Positions 8,499 through 18,145 are shown, counted from the first letter of the stretch. The stretch: 64,000 nucleotides of DNA from Velthaea sp965214335 (GCA_965214335.1 CBDCBO010000003.1:124001-188000), one strand, 5' to 3'. Program-made: numbers and translations. Notes: generated by a model from the sequence alone, not told the origin.

Positions 8499-10671
8499 GG
8501 CAAAAACGCTGGAGATGGGCAAACCGCACGACCGCGCCGACGCTCGATTAAAGGTCACGGGGAGTGCGAAATATTCGGCCGACTTCTCTCCGCCGCGTAC
8601 GGCGTACGCGGTCTTCGTTGGAAGTTCGATTGCCAAGGGGCGTGTTGTCGACATAGACGTTGTTGCGGCCGAGTTGGCCGGCGGCGTGATCCAAGTGCTC
8701 ACGCACAAGAACGCGATGCGCGTGCACAAGCCTGCCGACATCTTCGACCCCACGAAAAAACAGCCGCCCAAACCGAATGAGGTTTCGACCAACACGGCGT
8801 CGAGCGTTCTGGCGCTGCAATCGGACGAGGTATATTTCCGGGGACAGATCGTTGCCGCCGTCATCGCTGAGTCGTTCGAGGCAGCGCAAGCAGCGGCGAA
8901 CTTGGTAGCGGTACGGTATGAGCCTCAGACAGCGCTGATTTCGCTTCGGCGCAACCTCGACCGCGCATGGAAGCCGGCATCTTTTGCGGGCGAGCCGATC
9001 ACGGTGATCGAGGGCGACCCGGAGGGTGCACTGTTGCGGGCACCCGTCAAATCCGATGAGACGTACTCGACCCCCATCGAAAACCATCACGCGATGGAAA
9101 TGCAATCAACGACGGCCGAATGGCGCGGCGACGAGCTCTTTGTCGAGGAGACAACGCGCTTCGTGCAGGGCGTGAAACGACATCTTGCGCAGTCGTTTGG
9201 GATTGCGGATGACAAGGTCCACGTGCGTGCAAAGTTCGTCGGTGGTGCCTTTGGCAGCAAGGGTGCGGTTCGGCCGCATGTCACGCTCGCGGCCATGTGT
9301 GCAAAGCAAACGGGACGGCCGATCAAGCTCCTCCTCACGCGCCGCCAAGTCACCTACACGAGTGGTCATCGCCCCGAAACGTTACAGCGCGTTGCCCTCG
9401 GAGCCGAAAGGGACGGCAGGCTCACCACGATCATACATCAGGGCTTCTCCTCCTGTTCGGCGACGGACCCATTCATTGAGGCGTTTACAAAGTTAACGGG
9501 CGAGCTATACGCGGCTCCGAATCGGGCGCTTTCACAAAAGATCGTGTCCCTCAACGAAACGCAACCTACGAACATGCGCGGCCCCGGTGAAACTTCCGGC
9601 ATGTATGCGCAGGAATGCGCGATGGACGAGCTCGCTTTTAAGCTGGGGATCGATCCGATCGAATTGCGCCGCATCAACGAGCCCGACAAAGAGCCGATCA
9701 CGGGAAAACCATACTCGTGTCGGCGCCTGCTCCAGTGCATCGACACCGGGGCCACCGCGTTTGGATGGGAGCGGCGCAATCAGACGCCTCGCTCGATGCG
9801 CGAAGGTCATCTCTTGATCGGCTACGGGTACGCGACGGCAACCTATCCGATGAAGGGCAGCCCGTGCCAGGCACGCTGCCGTATCCTGGACGACGGACGG
9901 ATCCTCGTGCAAAGTTCGACACACGACTTCGGCAACGGCATCGCGACCGCGGCGCGGCAGATTGCCGCCGACGCGCTTGGCGTAAGCTACGACGATATTA
10001 CGTTCGAGTATGCCGACTCCGACCTGCCGCCCGTCATGCAGACCGGCGGTTCCACCACGACGATGTGGGTTGGAACCGCGATCAAGAAAGCCTGCGAGCA
10101 GGCGAAGTCGCAGCTGGGCGAATCCGGCGACCCGTCGACTGCGGACGCTTTCGCAGCGATTCTCAGAAGAAGCGGCCGTGCCTATGTTGAGGCGACCGCC
10201 GAGGCTTCGCCGAGCAAAGCGATGGTGAAGCAATATTCGATGAACTCATTCGGTGCACACTTTTGCGAGGTGGCCGTTGATGCCGACCTTGGCGTGACGC
10301 GCATTAGGCGCTTTCTTAGCGTCATGAACTGCGGCCGGATCGTAAACCCGAAGCTCGCGAAGAGCCAGTATATCGGCGCCGTAACCATGGGCATCGGTAT
10401 GGCGATGATGGAAGGCAACGCGTTAGATCCCCGCAACGGGAAGTGGATTCAAGCGGACTTGGCCGACTACCATGTTCCCGTGTACGCCGACACGCACGAC
10501 ATGGATGTACTCTGGCTCGAAGAGCCCGACTTGATCGCCAATCCCCTGGGTTCAAAGGGTCTTGGCGAGATGGGCCTCGTGGGTACGGCTGCCGCAATCG
10601 CAAATGCGATCTTCAACGCCACGGGAAAGCGTATCCGGGATCTTCCCATAACGCCCGACAAATTGCTTTAA
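8488..10671 (+). CDS. paoC: Aldehyde oxidoreductase, molybdopterin subunit (PaoC/YagR type)
   Basis: The large catalytic subunit (727 residues) of the molybdenum hydroxylase. It would bind the molybdopterin cytosine dinucleotide cofactor and oxidise aldehydes to acids. Visible landmarks include KFVGGAFGSKGAVRPH, NMRGPGETSGMYAQE, a QTGGSTTTMW segment, and KGLGEMGLVGTAAAIANAI near the C-terminus, which carries the catalytic Glu. The start is a GTG at 8488, inside the end of the FAD subunit gene. No MocA/XdhC-type maturation factor is present in the window; E. coli encodes PaoD next to paoABC. Confidence 0.93.
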   Translation: MQVEAKTLEMGKPHDRADARLKVTGSAKYSADFSPPRTAYAVFVGSSIAKGRVVDIDVVAAELAGGVIQVLTHKNAMRVHKPADIFDPTKKQPPKPNEVSTNTASSVLALQSDEVYFRGQIVAAVIAESFEAAQAAANLVAVRYEPQTALISLRRNLDRAWKPASFAGEPITVIEGDPEGALLRAPVKSDETYSTPIENHHAMEMQSTTAEWRGDELFVEETTRFVQGVKRHLAQSFGIADDKVHVRAKFVGGAFGSKGAVRPHVTLAAMCAKQTGRPIKLLLTRRQVTYTSGHRPETLQRVALGAERDGRLTTIIHQGFSSCSATDPFIEAFTKLTGELYAAPNRALSQKIVSLNETQPTNMRGPGETSGMYAQECAMDELAFKLGIDPIELRRINEPDKEPITGKPYSCRRLLQCIDTGATAFGWERRNQTPRSMREGHLLIGYGYATATYPMKGSPCQARCRILDDGRILVQSSTHDFGNGIATAARQIAADALGVSYDDITFEYADSDLPPVMQTGGSTTTMWVGTAIKKACEQAKSQLGESGDPSTADAFAAILRRSGRAYVEATAEASPSKAMVKQYSMNSFGAHFCEVAVDADLGVTRIRRFLSVMNCGRIVNPKLAKSQYIGAVTMGIGMAMMEGNALDPRNGKWIQADLADYHVPVYADTHDMDVLWLEEPDLIANPLGSKGLGEMGLVGTAAAIANAIFNATGKRIRDLPITPDKLL

Positions 10672-10854
10672 TAGCGTTGTCTACCGATCGCTTGGAGTTC
10701 GCTCGATGCGGCGCGCGCAAGAAGTGCGCGCTCAACTCGACGTTTTTCCATGGCGGTTACGGTCGACAATATTCTTGAATCCCGCTGAGATGTTGCGTCG
10801 ATTCTATTAAGATGTTGCGCGCCCGCGTTGCAAGCTACTTGTCGAATGCCACGA

Positions 10855-11436
10855 CTACTGTAGCTTGCCGTCGGGGCGCTGGCGATTCTGCTTCGTTCTC
10901 GGCGAAGGTGTTGCCTCAAAGCTTTGGGTAAGGGTTGAAAGCATTCGAATCAGCGTATCTTTCTCGATGTCGTTGAAGATGGACACGCTTTGTTTGAGCG
11001 CGTTGAGTTGTTCGCCCGTCATCTCGGCAATGAGTCGTTTTCCGGTCGGCGTCAACCGTATGAGGTCCGATCGCTTGTCGCCGGGATCCGCTGACCTGCG
11101 GATGAGGCCGTCACGTTCGAGCCCCGCGACAACAAACGTTACATTCGGTTGCGTCATCATGAGATGCTCGCGGAGACGCGCAGCGGTCGTCCCGTGTGGA
11201 CTGGCCGACACGAGATGTAGGATGTCGACTTTGGTTGCCGTGACGCCGTAGGCGTCGAGCCATTTCGCGACGACCGTGTCGATACGCCGAGCAGCTCCGC
11301 GTAAGGCAAGAAACACTCGTAAAGCATTGATATCGCCGTCGGGAAACGCTTCCCCGAGCTTGTCGAAGTATTCGGCCGGCATGCCGCTGAGGCGAGCGAA
11401 ATCTGCGGTACCGCCATCCCCGTGCCGTGTCGTCAC
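10855..11436 (-). CDS. MarR-family transcriptional regulator
   Basis: A winged-helix regulator of 193 residues. The recognition region LREHLMMTQPNVTFVVAGLERDGL and the wing RRSADPGDKRSDLIRLTPTG are typical of MarR. Residues after about 175 form a charged tail. It diverges from a small-protein/DHA2-exporter operon across a 147-base AT-rich gap. That arrangement is usual for MarR repressors of efflux genes that respond to small aromatic compounds. The ligand is unknown. Confidence 0.92.
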   Translation of the reverse strand: MTTRHGDGGTADFARLSGMPAEYFDKLGEAFPDGDINALRVFLALRGAARRIDTVVAKWLDAYGVTATKVDILHLVSASPHGTTAARLREHLMMTQPNVTFVVAGLERDGLIRRSADPGDKRSDLIRLTPTGKRLIAEMTGEQLNALKQSVSIFNDIEKDTLIRMLSTLTQSFEATPSPRTKQNRQRPDGKLQ

Positions 11437-11506
11437 GATGGCCCGCTTACGAACAGCGTACGAGATGCTCCTCTAGGCTCGCGACTCAGAAATATGTGCG
11501 CGCCCC

Positions 11507-11535
11507 TTGACAGTATAGCACATCGAGCATAAGAT
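11507..11535 (+). promoter_or_regulatory. Probable sigma-70 promoter with TACAT/ATGTA elements downstream
   Basis: TTGACA (11507-11512) is followed after exactly 17 bases by TAAGAT (11530-11535), a good match to a housekeeping promoter facing the small-protein/exporter operon. Just downstream, TACAT occurs at 11535-11539 and 11547-11551 and its reverse complement ATGTA at 11560-11564. These are candidate half-sites for the divergent MarR protein. The whole gap is AT-rich compared with its surroundings. Confidence 0.65.
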
Positions 11536-11583
11536 ACATAAACATCTACATATAGCTTAATGTAAATAGGAAGCACACTTACG

Positions 11584-11913
11584 ATGTCTGAGCGACTTCA
11601 AACTACGGTCGATCATTTCAAAGGCGGCATTATCACGATGAGCAAGGCCGCCGCTCGACATAGCATCGAGTCTTGGAAAGCAGAGCTCGAGGCTTCCGAC
11701 AGCAAGCCGTTGCAATCGATCGCGACCGACCTTGGGCGGCTCCACGCCGAACTTTCAAAGGAAGAGATCGATGGCGACAAAGTTGCCAAGCTTCTGTCAA
11801 AACTTGGACAAGCGACGAACGCAGTCGCACCGCTTGCCGAGGACAAAACGAAGCTCGTTGCGCAGCTCGGCAAACAGCTCGAGAAGGCTGCCGATAAAAT
11901 CGCATCGCGTTGA
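11584..11913 (+). CDS. Small helical protein of unknown function
   Basis: A 109-residue soluble protein that I do not assign to a named family. It is rich in Ala, Lys, Leu and Glu and is probably all helical, with heptad-like spacing in the C-terminal half (LAEDKTKLVAQLGKQLEKA). An AGGAAG sequence lies about 10 bases before the ATG. It is the first gene after the promoter that faces MarR, and its stop overlaps the exporter start as TTGA, so it should be made together with the exporter. It has no signal peptide or membrane segment. Confidence 0.75.
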   Translation: MSERLQTTVDHFKGGIITMSKAAARHSIESWKAELEASDSKPLQSIATDLGRLHAELSKEEIDGDKVAKLLSKLGQATNAVAPLAEDKTKLVAQLGKQLEKAADKIASR

Positions 11914-13442
11914 ACGACGACGGCGATGCAAAGCGGCAGGATACGGTCGAGTACGGCCGGCGCCGCTGGGTCATTGCGTTCTGCATCGCCTTAGCACCGC
12001 TGCTCGAGACGATCGACAGCACGATCGTTAACGTCGCGCTGCCCGACGTCCAGGGAAATCTTGGAGCGACACTCGACGAAGGCGCCTTCGTCATCACGGC
12101 TTACCTCGTATCGAACGTCATCGTTATCCCGTTGACGCCGTGGCTTGCGGAGCGCTTCGGGCGGCGCCAATACTTGACCGGCTCCATCGTCGGCTTCACC
12201 ATCGCCTCGATCGCGTGCGGTTTCGCCGGCAGCATCTGGATGCTCGTAGCGATGCGCTTCGTGCAAGGCATCTTCGGCGGGGGTCTGATCGCGACGACAC
12301 AAAGCGCTCTTCGCGACGTGTTTCCGGACGATCAGGCAAATGTAAGCCAGGCAATCTTCGGCGTATGCATCGCGGTGGGACCGGTCATCGGTCCATTGCT
12401 TGGAGGGCTCATCGTGGATAACCTCAGCTGGCAATGGATCTTCTACGTTAATATCGTGCCGGGCGCCATTTCCGGACTTGTTGCCGCGACGATGCTGCGC
12501 AATCCGTATAAGCCCAAAAGAATGGGTCTCGACGCGTATGGCATCGCGCTACTTGCGGCGGCCATCGCTGGATTGCAATACATGCTCGACGAGGGTGAGC
12601 GCAAGGATTGGTTCGACAGTCCCATCATCTGCGTTTGCGCGGCGGTCGCCGTGTTAGGTCTTATCGGCTTCGTGATTCGGGAACTTCGTACGGCACACCC
12701 GATTGTCGACTTGCGGGCCCTTGCGGACCGCAGCATCTGGTCCGGCTGCCTTCTTGGGGCGGGGTTCGGAACGACGCTCATCGGCCTGAATTTTATTCTG
12801 CCGCAATACCTGCAGAGCAGTATCGGTTTCACAGCGACGTTAAGCGGCGAGTTATTGCTCTGGCGAGGCATCCCCGTTGTGGTATTAGCTCCCGTCATCG
12901 GAGCGATCCTCGGTGGCGGTAAGCTGGACCCGCGATGGATGCTCGCTCTAGGCCTGTTGTGCACCGGCATTGGAACGGGCTGGATTGGTTTGTGTACCAC
13001 TTCGGGAAGTGATTTCGGCCTTCTCGTCTGGCCGCTCGTCGTTACGGGCATTGGAACGGCGCTGCTTATTATTCCGCTTGTTACCGTCGTCGTGTCGAGC
13101 GTATCGACCGAAATCGTTCCAACGGCGAACGCCTTCGTCACGCTGTCGATCCAGCTGGGCGGTTCCATATCAAGCGCGCTGGTCGTCACGGAGCTCGACC
13201 GTCGGCAAGAGATGCACTCCAGCATTTTGGCGGGGCTTGTGTCGTCGCGAAGACTGCTCGCAGTGCCGGAAGCAAAGACGTCGCTCGCGGCATCGTTCAA
13301 CATGGTGCAATCTCAGTCGTTCGTCCTGGCGTACGCCGACATTGCGTACATCATCGCTCTTATCGCCTTCGGGCTCATACCCTTCGTTGCAGTTGTCCGT
13401 CGTCCGCAGGCCGGCCGCACGGCTGATGTGTCGCACTCATGA
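11910..13442 (+). CDS. DHA2-family (EmrB/QacA-type) MFS drug exporter
   Basis: A proton-driven multidrug exporter of the major facilitator superfamily with a predicted 14 membrane segments and 510 residues. The DHA2 signatures are LLETIDSTIVNVALPDVQ in helix 1, WLAERFGRRQYLTGS (motif A) after helix 2, and the segment from FGVCIAVGPVIGPLLGG into NLSWQWIFYVNIVPG. It starts with TTG inside the stop of the preceding small gene and ends overlapping the next ATG, so three genes form one coupled operon next to a MarR repressor. No membrane-fusion (EmrA) gene is adjacent. Confidence 0.93.
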   Translation: MNDDGDAKRQDTVEYGRRRWVIAFCIALAPLLETIDSTIVNVALPDVQGNLGATLDEGAFVITAYLVSNVIVIPLTPWLAERFGRRQYLTGSIVGFTIASIACGFAGSIWMLVAMRFVQGIFGGGLIATTQSALRDVFPDDQANVSQAIFGVCIAVGPVIGPLLGGLIVDNLSWQWIFYVNIVPGAISGLVAATMLRNPYKPKRMGLDAYGIALLAAAIAGLQYMLDEGERKDWFDSPIICVCAAVAVLGLIGFVIRELRTAHPIVDLRALADRSIWSGCLLGAGFGTTLIGLNFILPQYLQSSIGFTATLSGELLLWRGIPVVVLAPVIGAILGGGKLDPRWMLALGLLCTGIGTGWIGLCTTSGSDFGLLVWPLVVTGIGTALLIIPLVTVVVSSVSTEIVPTANAFVTLSIQLGGSISSALVVTELDRRQEMHSSILAGLVSSRRLLAVPEAKTSLAASFNMVQSQSFVLAYADIAYIIALIAFGLIPFVAVVRRPQAGRTADVSHS

Positions 13443-13714
13443 TCGTACTCACGAAGGTCGATATCGCCGATGAACGTGAACGACTCTTTAGCGCTTTCAT
13501 GGTCGACGTGCGCGCGGTTGGCGGTAGCGCCGCTTCCGTAGCGAAGATCGGACGCCTTTTGCGGTCGGCGCTAGAGAGCGAATGCGACCGGCGGCGTTGG
13601 GCCGCTCTGGACCTCCAGCTTGCAGCACTTCTTTACAGCGCGGCACAGCATCCGCATCAGCTTGCCGTTTGTCGCTTGTATTCCTATTTACGCGAAAATC
13701 AATATGGCGCTTAG
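13439..13714 (+). CDS. Small protein of unknown function, coupled to the exporter
   Basis: A 91-residue soluble protein with no recognised domain. It begins at an ATG overlapping the exporter's stop (ATGA), which supports it being a real gene. It is rich in Ala, Arg and Leu and is likely helical, ending in CRLYSYLRENQYGA. After it, 297 bases up to 14011 contain no recognisable gene. Confidence 0.65.
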   Translation: MIVLTKVDIADERERLFSAFMVDVRAVGGSAASVAKIGRLLRSALESECDRRRWAALDLQLAALLYSAAQHPHQLAVCRLYSYLRENQYGA

Positions 13715-14011
13715 CTCCGCAGACGTTTATCGTCGTTCTTCTACAGGTGACTTCTCATGCGGGCAAAGCGTCTCGCCGGCTGCCGGAACATTCTTCGTTA
13801 TCGAACAACGCTCGATACATGGGGACAACGGATTATCAAGTCTCGATCTGGCAATCGACCGGACCTCGCGACCTCGGAGGCGTCGGCCGGGCAATGGCGC
13901 CCATATGGAAGCGGGGCCGGCTTATTGCGGCGTGACGCATCAGCGTAGTCAACTCCCTACCGGTCTTTCCACTTCTCGGCGCACATCTTTCACGAAGCGA
14001 GGACGGTTCTC

Positions 14012-14881
14012 ATGATCATTGTGACCGGTGCCACCGGTAAGCTCGGACGCGAAATCGTCGAGCGACTTCTCAAGCGCGTTTCCGCCGCCGAGATCGGCGT
14101 TAGCGTACGCGATCCGGAAAAGGCTGGCGCCCTGGCGGATCTCGGCGTCCGCGTCCGGCGCGGCGATTTCCGTGAATCCGCTAGCCTGCAGCAGGCATTC
14201 GAGGGCGGGACACAGCTGCTTCTCGTTTCGTCGAACGCGGCGGCAACCGGAGGCGATCCACGTGTCCAACATCGTGCTGCAATTAACGCAGCGCAAGCCA
14301 TGGGAGTGCGCCGGATCGTTTATACCAGCCATATGGCGGCAAGTGAGACGTCGGCGTTTCCGCCGATGCTCGACCACTTTGCTACCGAAGAGATGCTTCG
14401 TACATCTGGACTTGCATGGACAGCTCTCCGTAACGGCTTCTACGCCTCGAGCGCCATGCAATTGATAGCCGACGGCTTGAAAACGGGAGTAGTCGAAGCA
14501 CCCGTTGATGGTAAGGTTGCTTGGACGGCCCACGCGGATCTTGCTGAGGCGGCGGCGCTCGTTCTTACGAACGAGGGACAATACGACGGACCGACACCAC
14601 CGCTCACGGGGTCCGCAGCGCTCGACCTCGAGAACTTGGCGGCGATCGCTTCAGACGTGTTAGGCCGTTCCATCGTTCGACGCATTGTCTCCGATGACGA
14701 CGCGCGGAAACAAATGGTGGCGCGTGGACTGAACCCGCGCGCCGTGGAGGTTACGATGGGCCTTTATCTCGCCTGTCGCGGAGGTGAATTCGGATCGATC
14801 GATCCGACGCTTGAACGACTCATCGGACGCACTCCGATTACCATGCAAGACGTACTTGCGAAGCCCGTTGCCGCAGAATGA
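14012..14881 (+). CDS. NmrA-like NAD(P)-binding oxidoreductase (QorB-like)
   Basis: An atypical short-chain dehydrogenase of 289 residues. The dinucleotide motif is at the very start (IIVTGATGKLGREIVERLL). Segments such as VSSNAAATGGDPRVQHRAAI and the AW-A-DLAEAAA region resemble NAD(P)H:quinone oxidoreductase 2 (QorB) and NmrA-type proteins. It lacks the YxxxK pair of classical SDRs, as that group does. A GAGG sequence precedes the ATG. It is convergent with the Gfo/Idh/MocA gene, and a hairpin lies between them. Confidence 0.85.
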   Translation: MIIVTGATGKLGREIVERLLKRVSAAEIGVSVRDPEKAGALADLGVRVRRGDFRESASLQQAFEGGTQLLLVSSNAAATGGDPRVQHRAAINAAQAMGVRRIVYTSHMAASETSAFPPMLDHFATEEMLRTSGLAWTALRNGFYASSAMQLIADGLKTGVVEAPVDGKVAWTAHADLAEAAALVLTNEGQYDGPTPPLTGSAALDLENLAAIASDVLGRSIVRRIVSDDDARKQMVARGLNPRAVEVTMGLYLACRGGEFGSIDPTLERLIGRTPITMQDVLAKPVAAE

Positions 14882-14889
14882 TCCGTGGA

Positions 14890-14912
14890 CCGCTCAGTTG
14901 AGCGGCACCTTT
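14890..14912 (+). terminator. Possible intrinsic terminator between convergent genes
   Basis: CCGCTCA (14890-14896) and TGAGCGG (14899-14905) form a perfect 7-bp stem with a two-base centre, and CACCTTTT follows on the plus strand. It lies eight bases after the NmrA-like stop and overlaps the end of the opposing gene. The tight loop and short T-run make it a moderate candidate only. Confidence 0.4.
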
Positions 14913-16051
14913 TCGGTACCGCGAGCCGGATTCGCGGTATTCACGAGTTGCGGCGACCGTTGCGCCTTCAACTCTTCTTTCTGCGCCGCAACATCGATTC
15001 GCGGCGTATGATCGAACGCGCCCAGCTCCTCAACGGCTCCGGTTTCCAGGGCGCGCAGAATGCCTTCAAGCACGCGAACGTCGGCCAAGCCCTCCGCGCC
15101 GTCCGGTTCCGGATCGGTGCCGTGCAAGATACAATCCGAAAAATATTTTAACTCGCCGCCGAAGTGATCGGTGTTTTTATAGCGCTCGTGCGTTTCTTCT
15201 TCTCCGACCGTCATGAAGCGTTCGAGCGGTTTCCCATACGTGTAGCCCGGATTCATCTCGACACTGCCTTTTGTGCCGACGACGGTGTACGACTGCGTGG
15301 TGTTGCCATAGTACGAAATGACAAATTGCGCGAGCCGTCCGTGCGGAAATTGCAGCGTGACCGCAACGGTATCTAGGAAATCACCGAAACCGGCTTCCGG
15401 ATGACGAGTACCGATAGCGCTGACGCGCAGCGGCTCGGCGCCAAACACGGCGCGCGCGGCGTTTACCGGATACGGCCCCATATCGAGCACCGGACCCGCG
15501 AGGTCACCGTTTTTGGCCCGGTGATTCTCCGGTGACACCATTTGCGCAAACGTCGACGTAAACGTGTGAACGTCGCCCAGCTGGCCCGAGCGCAGAACGT
15601 CGATGAGCGCGAGCGTCGCGGGCTCGAAGTGCAGCCGATAAGCCACCATCAGCTTCGCCGTCGAGCCGAGCTGCGCGGCGATGATCTCGCGGCACTTCGC
15701 GCTCGAAACTTCGAGCGGCTTTTCAACCAGGACGTGAATGCCCGCCTGTAGCGCCGGAATCGCGAACTCGGCGTGCCGCCAATTCGGCGTCGCGAGGTAG
15801 ATCGCGTCGATGTTGCCGGAAGCCAACAGTTCCGGAAATTGCTCGTATGTATAGGTGTCCGAAATGCCGTACTGGCGGCCGACCAGCCGCGCCTTCTCCG
15901 GATCATCGGTCACCAGCGCGGTGACCTGTGCATTGCCCGTATGCTCGACACCCGGAAGCATCGCCTCTTGAGTGATATCGCCAAGGCCGACCATGGCGTA
16001 GCGAACTTTTTTGCCCGAAGAAAATCCGAGCGCAGCTTTAAGGTCCATCAT
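14894..16051 (-). CDS. Gfo/Idh/MocA-family oxidoreductase
   Basis: An NAD(P)-dependent oxidoreductase of 385 residues, probably acting on a sugar, inositol or a derivative. The Rossmann domain starts at VRYAMVGLGDITQEAMLPG. The family motif GIHVLVEKPLEVSSAKC carries the conserved Glu-Lys-Pro. The C-terminal alpha/beta domain begins around residue 150 (VAYRLHFEPATLALID). No Tat or Sec signal is visible, so it is cytosolic, unlike secreted glucose-fructose oxidoreductase. It is divergent from the GH15 gene. Confidence 0.92.
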   Translation of the reverse strand: MMDLKAALGFSSGKKVRYAMVGLGDITQEAMLPGVEHTGNAQVTALVTDDPEKARLVGRQYGISDTYTYEQFPELLASGNIDAIYLATPNWRHAEFAIPALQAGIHVLVEKPLEVSSAKCREIIAAQLGSTAKLMVAYRLHFEPATLALIDVLRSGQLGDVHTFTSTFAQMVSPENHRAKNGDLAGPVLDMGPYPVNAARAVFGAEPLRVSAIGTRHPEAGFGDFLDTVAVTLQFPHGRLAQFVISYYGNTTQSYTVVGTKGSVEMNPGYTYGKPLERFMTVGEEETHERYKNTDHFGGELKYFSDCILHGTDPEPDGAEGLADVRVLEGILRALETGAVEELGAFDHTPRIDVAAQKEELKAQRSPQLVNTANPARGTEKVPLN

Positions 16052-16260
16052 TTTCTCCCATGGGATGCAAAACGGCCGCTCCGGTCTGTACCCATTTGAC
16101 GCTGAACGTTACAGGTTGGACGACACTACGGACGACCGTTGTGCGGCAGGCGCGAAACGCAAAGGTCGCAAGAAAAGTTTGGCCGGGAAAGCAGCACCCA
16201 CGTAGCACCTCAGGCGTTCTAATAAGCGGATCGTTTGCCGCGACGCGAAGACGAGCCGCC

Positions 16261-18084
16261 ATGCCCGGGCGTAAACGGAGGTTTAGGGACACGTTGAGTC
16301 AGACCGAAATGCGAGCCGCCGGCGTTTTGCCGCTCGCTGCCTACGCGGCCTTGGGCGATGGGCGTAGCGTCGCGCTTGTCGGGGCGGATGGCAGCATCGA
16401 CTGGTGGTGCGTCCCCAACCTGGACAGCATGCCGCTCTTCGACCGTATTCTCGATGCCGAGCACGGCGGCCAGTTTTCAATAACCCCGGTTGAGGCGTAT
16501 ACCGTGGAACGCCACTACCGGCCCGACAGCAACGTGCTCGAGCACATCTTTACAACGGCGACCGGCCGAGCGCGCCTGACCGACTCGTTGAATAGCGGCA
16601 TCTCCGGGCGGTTGCCGTGGAGCGAACTCGCCCGACGCATCGAGGGCTTGGAAGGCACGATGGAATTCCGCGTCGCGGCCTTCGTCGGGCGCCGGCTCGA
16701 GCGCGCGACATCGTGGCGCGAGGCGAGCCCGCACGGCGATGTCTTGCACGTCGACGGCATCATCGCGGCGATCCGCAGCAGCGGCGATTTCGAGCGCACG
16801 GAGGAAACCGATCGCGGCATCGCCGGCCGCCTCGTTACCGCCCCGCAAACCCGCAGCACCATCGCCGTCTTCGCCTCCGCGGATGAACCGCTGATTTTAC
16901 CGCCGATGGATGCCGTCGACCGGCGCATCGACCGTTCCGATCAAGCCTGGCGTGAGTGGTCGAACAATCTCGTCGTCAGCGGTCCGTACGCTGCCGACAT
17001 GCGGCGTAGCGCGCTCGCGCTCAAGCTGCTCCTCTTCTCACCGACAGGGGCGATCGCGGCGGCCGCCACGAGCTCGCTGCCCGAACGGCTCGGGGGCGAC
17101 AAAAACTACGACTACCGCTACGCCTGGGTGCGCGACGTCGCCTATTCGATCAAAGCATTTCTGCGCGTCGGCGCGACCGAAGAGGCAAAGGCCGCGTTCA
17201 GCTGGCTGACCGCCACCATTCGGCGCCATGAGGGACGGTTGCGCACGATGTATCGGCTCGACGGTGCGCTCGCGCCGGGCCCACATCCGCTCGACGTGCC
17301 CGGCTATGCCGCAAGTGGACCCGTCTTGGAAGGCAATGCGGCACACGATCAGCTCCAGCTCAGCGTTTATGGCGACATCCTCGAAACAGCGATGCTCTTC
17401 GTCGACGAGGGGCACGTACTCGACCTCGTGACGCGACGGCTCCTGGCCGATCTCACCGATACCTGCGCCGACCTCTGGCGACAACGCGATTCGGGCATTT
17501 GGGAACTCGAGGAACTCGCTCACTACACGATCTCGAAGATCGGCTGCTGGACGGCGCTAGACCGGGCGGTCAAACTTGCCGATCGCGGCCAAATCGATGC
17601 AAGCCACGTACAGCGCTGGAAGCGCGAACGCGACCGTATCCGTGATTGGATCGACGCCGAATGCTGGTCGGCGGAGAAACAGTCATACACCCTGCACGCC
17701 GCCGGCGACCGCCTCGACGCGTCGCTGTTGTTAGCGACGCGATTCGGCTTCGAACGTCGCGACCGCCTCGTACTTACGCGCGACGCCGTGCGCCGCGAAC
17801 TCGCTCGCGGGCCGCTGGTATATCGGTATTCCGGTATGGAGCGCGAGGAGGGAACGTTCATCGCCTGCGGTTTCTGGCTCGTCGAAGCGTTTGCGCTTCT
17901 GGGCGACGTACGGTCGGCGGTGCAGCAGATGGATGCGATGCTCGAAGTTTGCGGCACGAACCTGGGCTTATTGAGCGAGCAACTCGATCCGCACACGGGC
18001 GGGATGCTCGGCAACGTGCCGCAAGCGCTAAGTCATCTCGCGCTCATTCACGCGGCATCGTCAATCAACGAGGCGGCGCGCTAA
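16261..18084 (+). CDS. Glycoside hydrolase family 15 (glucoamylase/trehalase-like)
   Basis: A cytosolic-looking GH15 enzyme of about 600 residues that would release glucose from alpha-glucans or trehalose. An N-terminal beta-sandwich (DGRSVALVGADGSIDWWCVP) precedes the (alpha/alpha)6 barrel. The barrel shows NYDYRYAWVRDVAYSIKA, a WELEELAHYTISKIGCW region where the general acid is expected, and GLLSEQLDPHTG with the second acid near the end. ATG 16261 is chosen; TTG 16294, downstream of a GGAGG, and ATG 16309 are alternatives, and the frame is open back to 16060. No signal peptide is evident. It diverges from the Gfo/Idh/MocA gene. Confidence 0.9.
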   Translation: MPGRKRRFRDTLSQTEMRAAGVLPLAAYAALGDGRSVALVGADGSIDWWCVPNLDSMPLFDRILDAEHGGQFSITPVEAYTVERHYRPDSNVLEHIFTTATGRARLTDSLNSGISGRLPWSELARRIEGLEGTMEFRVAAFVGRRLERATSWREASPHGDVLHVDGIIAAIRSSGDFERTEETDRGIAGRLVTAPQTRSTIAVFASADEPLILPPMDAVDRRIDRSDQAWREWSNNLVVSGPYAADMRRSALALKLLLFSPTGAIAAAATSSLPERLGGDKNYDYRYAWVRDVAYSIKAFLRVGATEEAKAAFSWLTATIRRHEGRLRTMYRLDGALAPGPHPLDVPGYAASGPVLEGNAAHDQLQLSVYGDILETAMLFVDEGHVLDLVTRRLLADLTDTCADLWRQRDSGIWELEELAHYTISKIGCWTALDRAVKLADRGQIDASHVQRWKRERDRIRDWIDAECWSAEKQSYTLHAAGDRLDASLLLATRFGFERRDRLVLTRDAVRRELARGPLVYRYSGMEREEGTFIACGFWLVEAFALLGDVRSAVQQMDAMLEVCGTNLGLLSEQLDPHTGGMLGNVPQALSHLALIHAASSINEAAR

Positions 18085-18145
18085 TGCGCAGGCACTATCC
18101 TAAATCGACGAAGCGCGGCGCTCAAGCGCAGACAGAACTAGAGTT

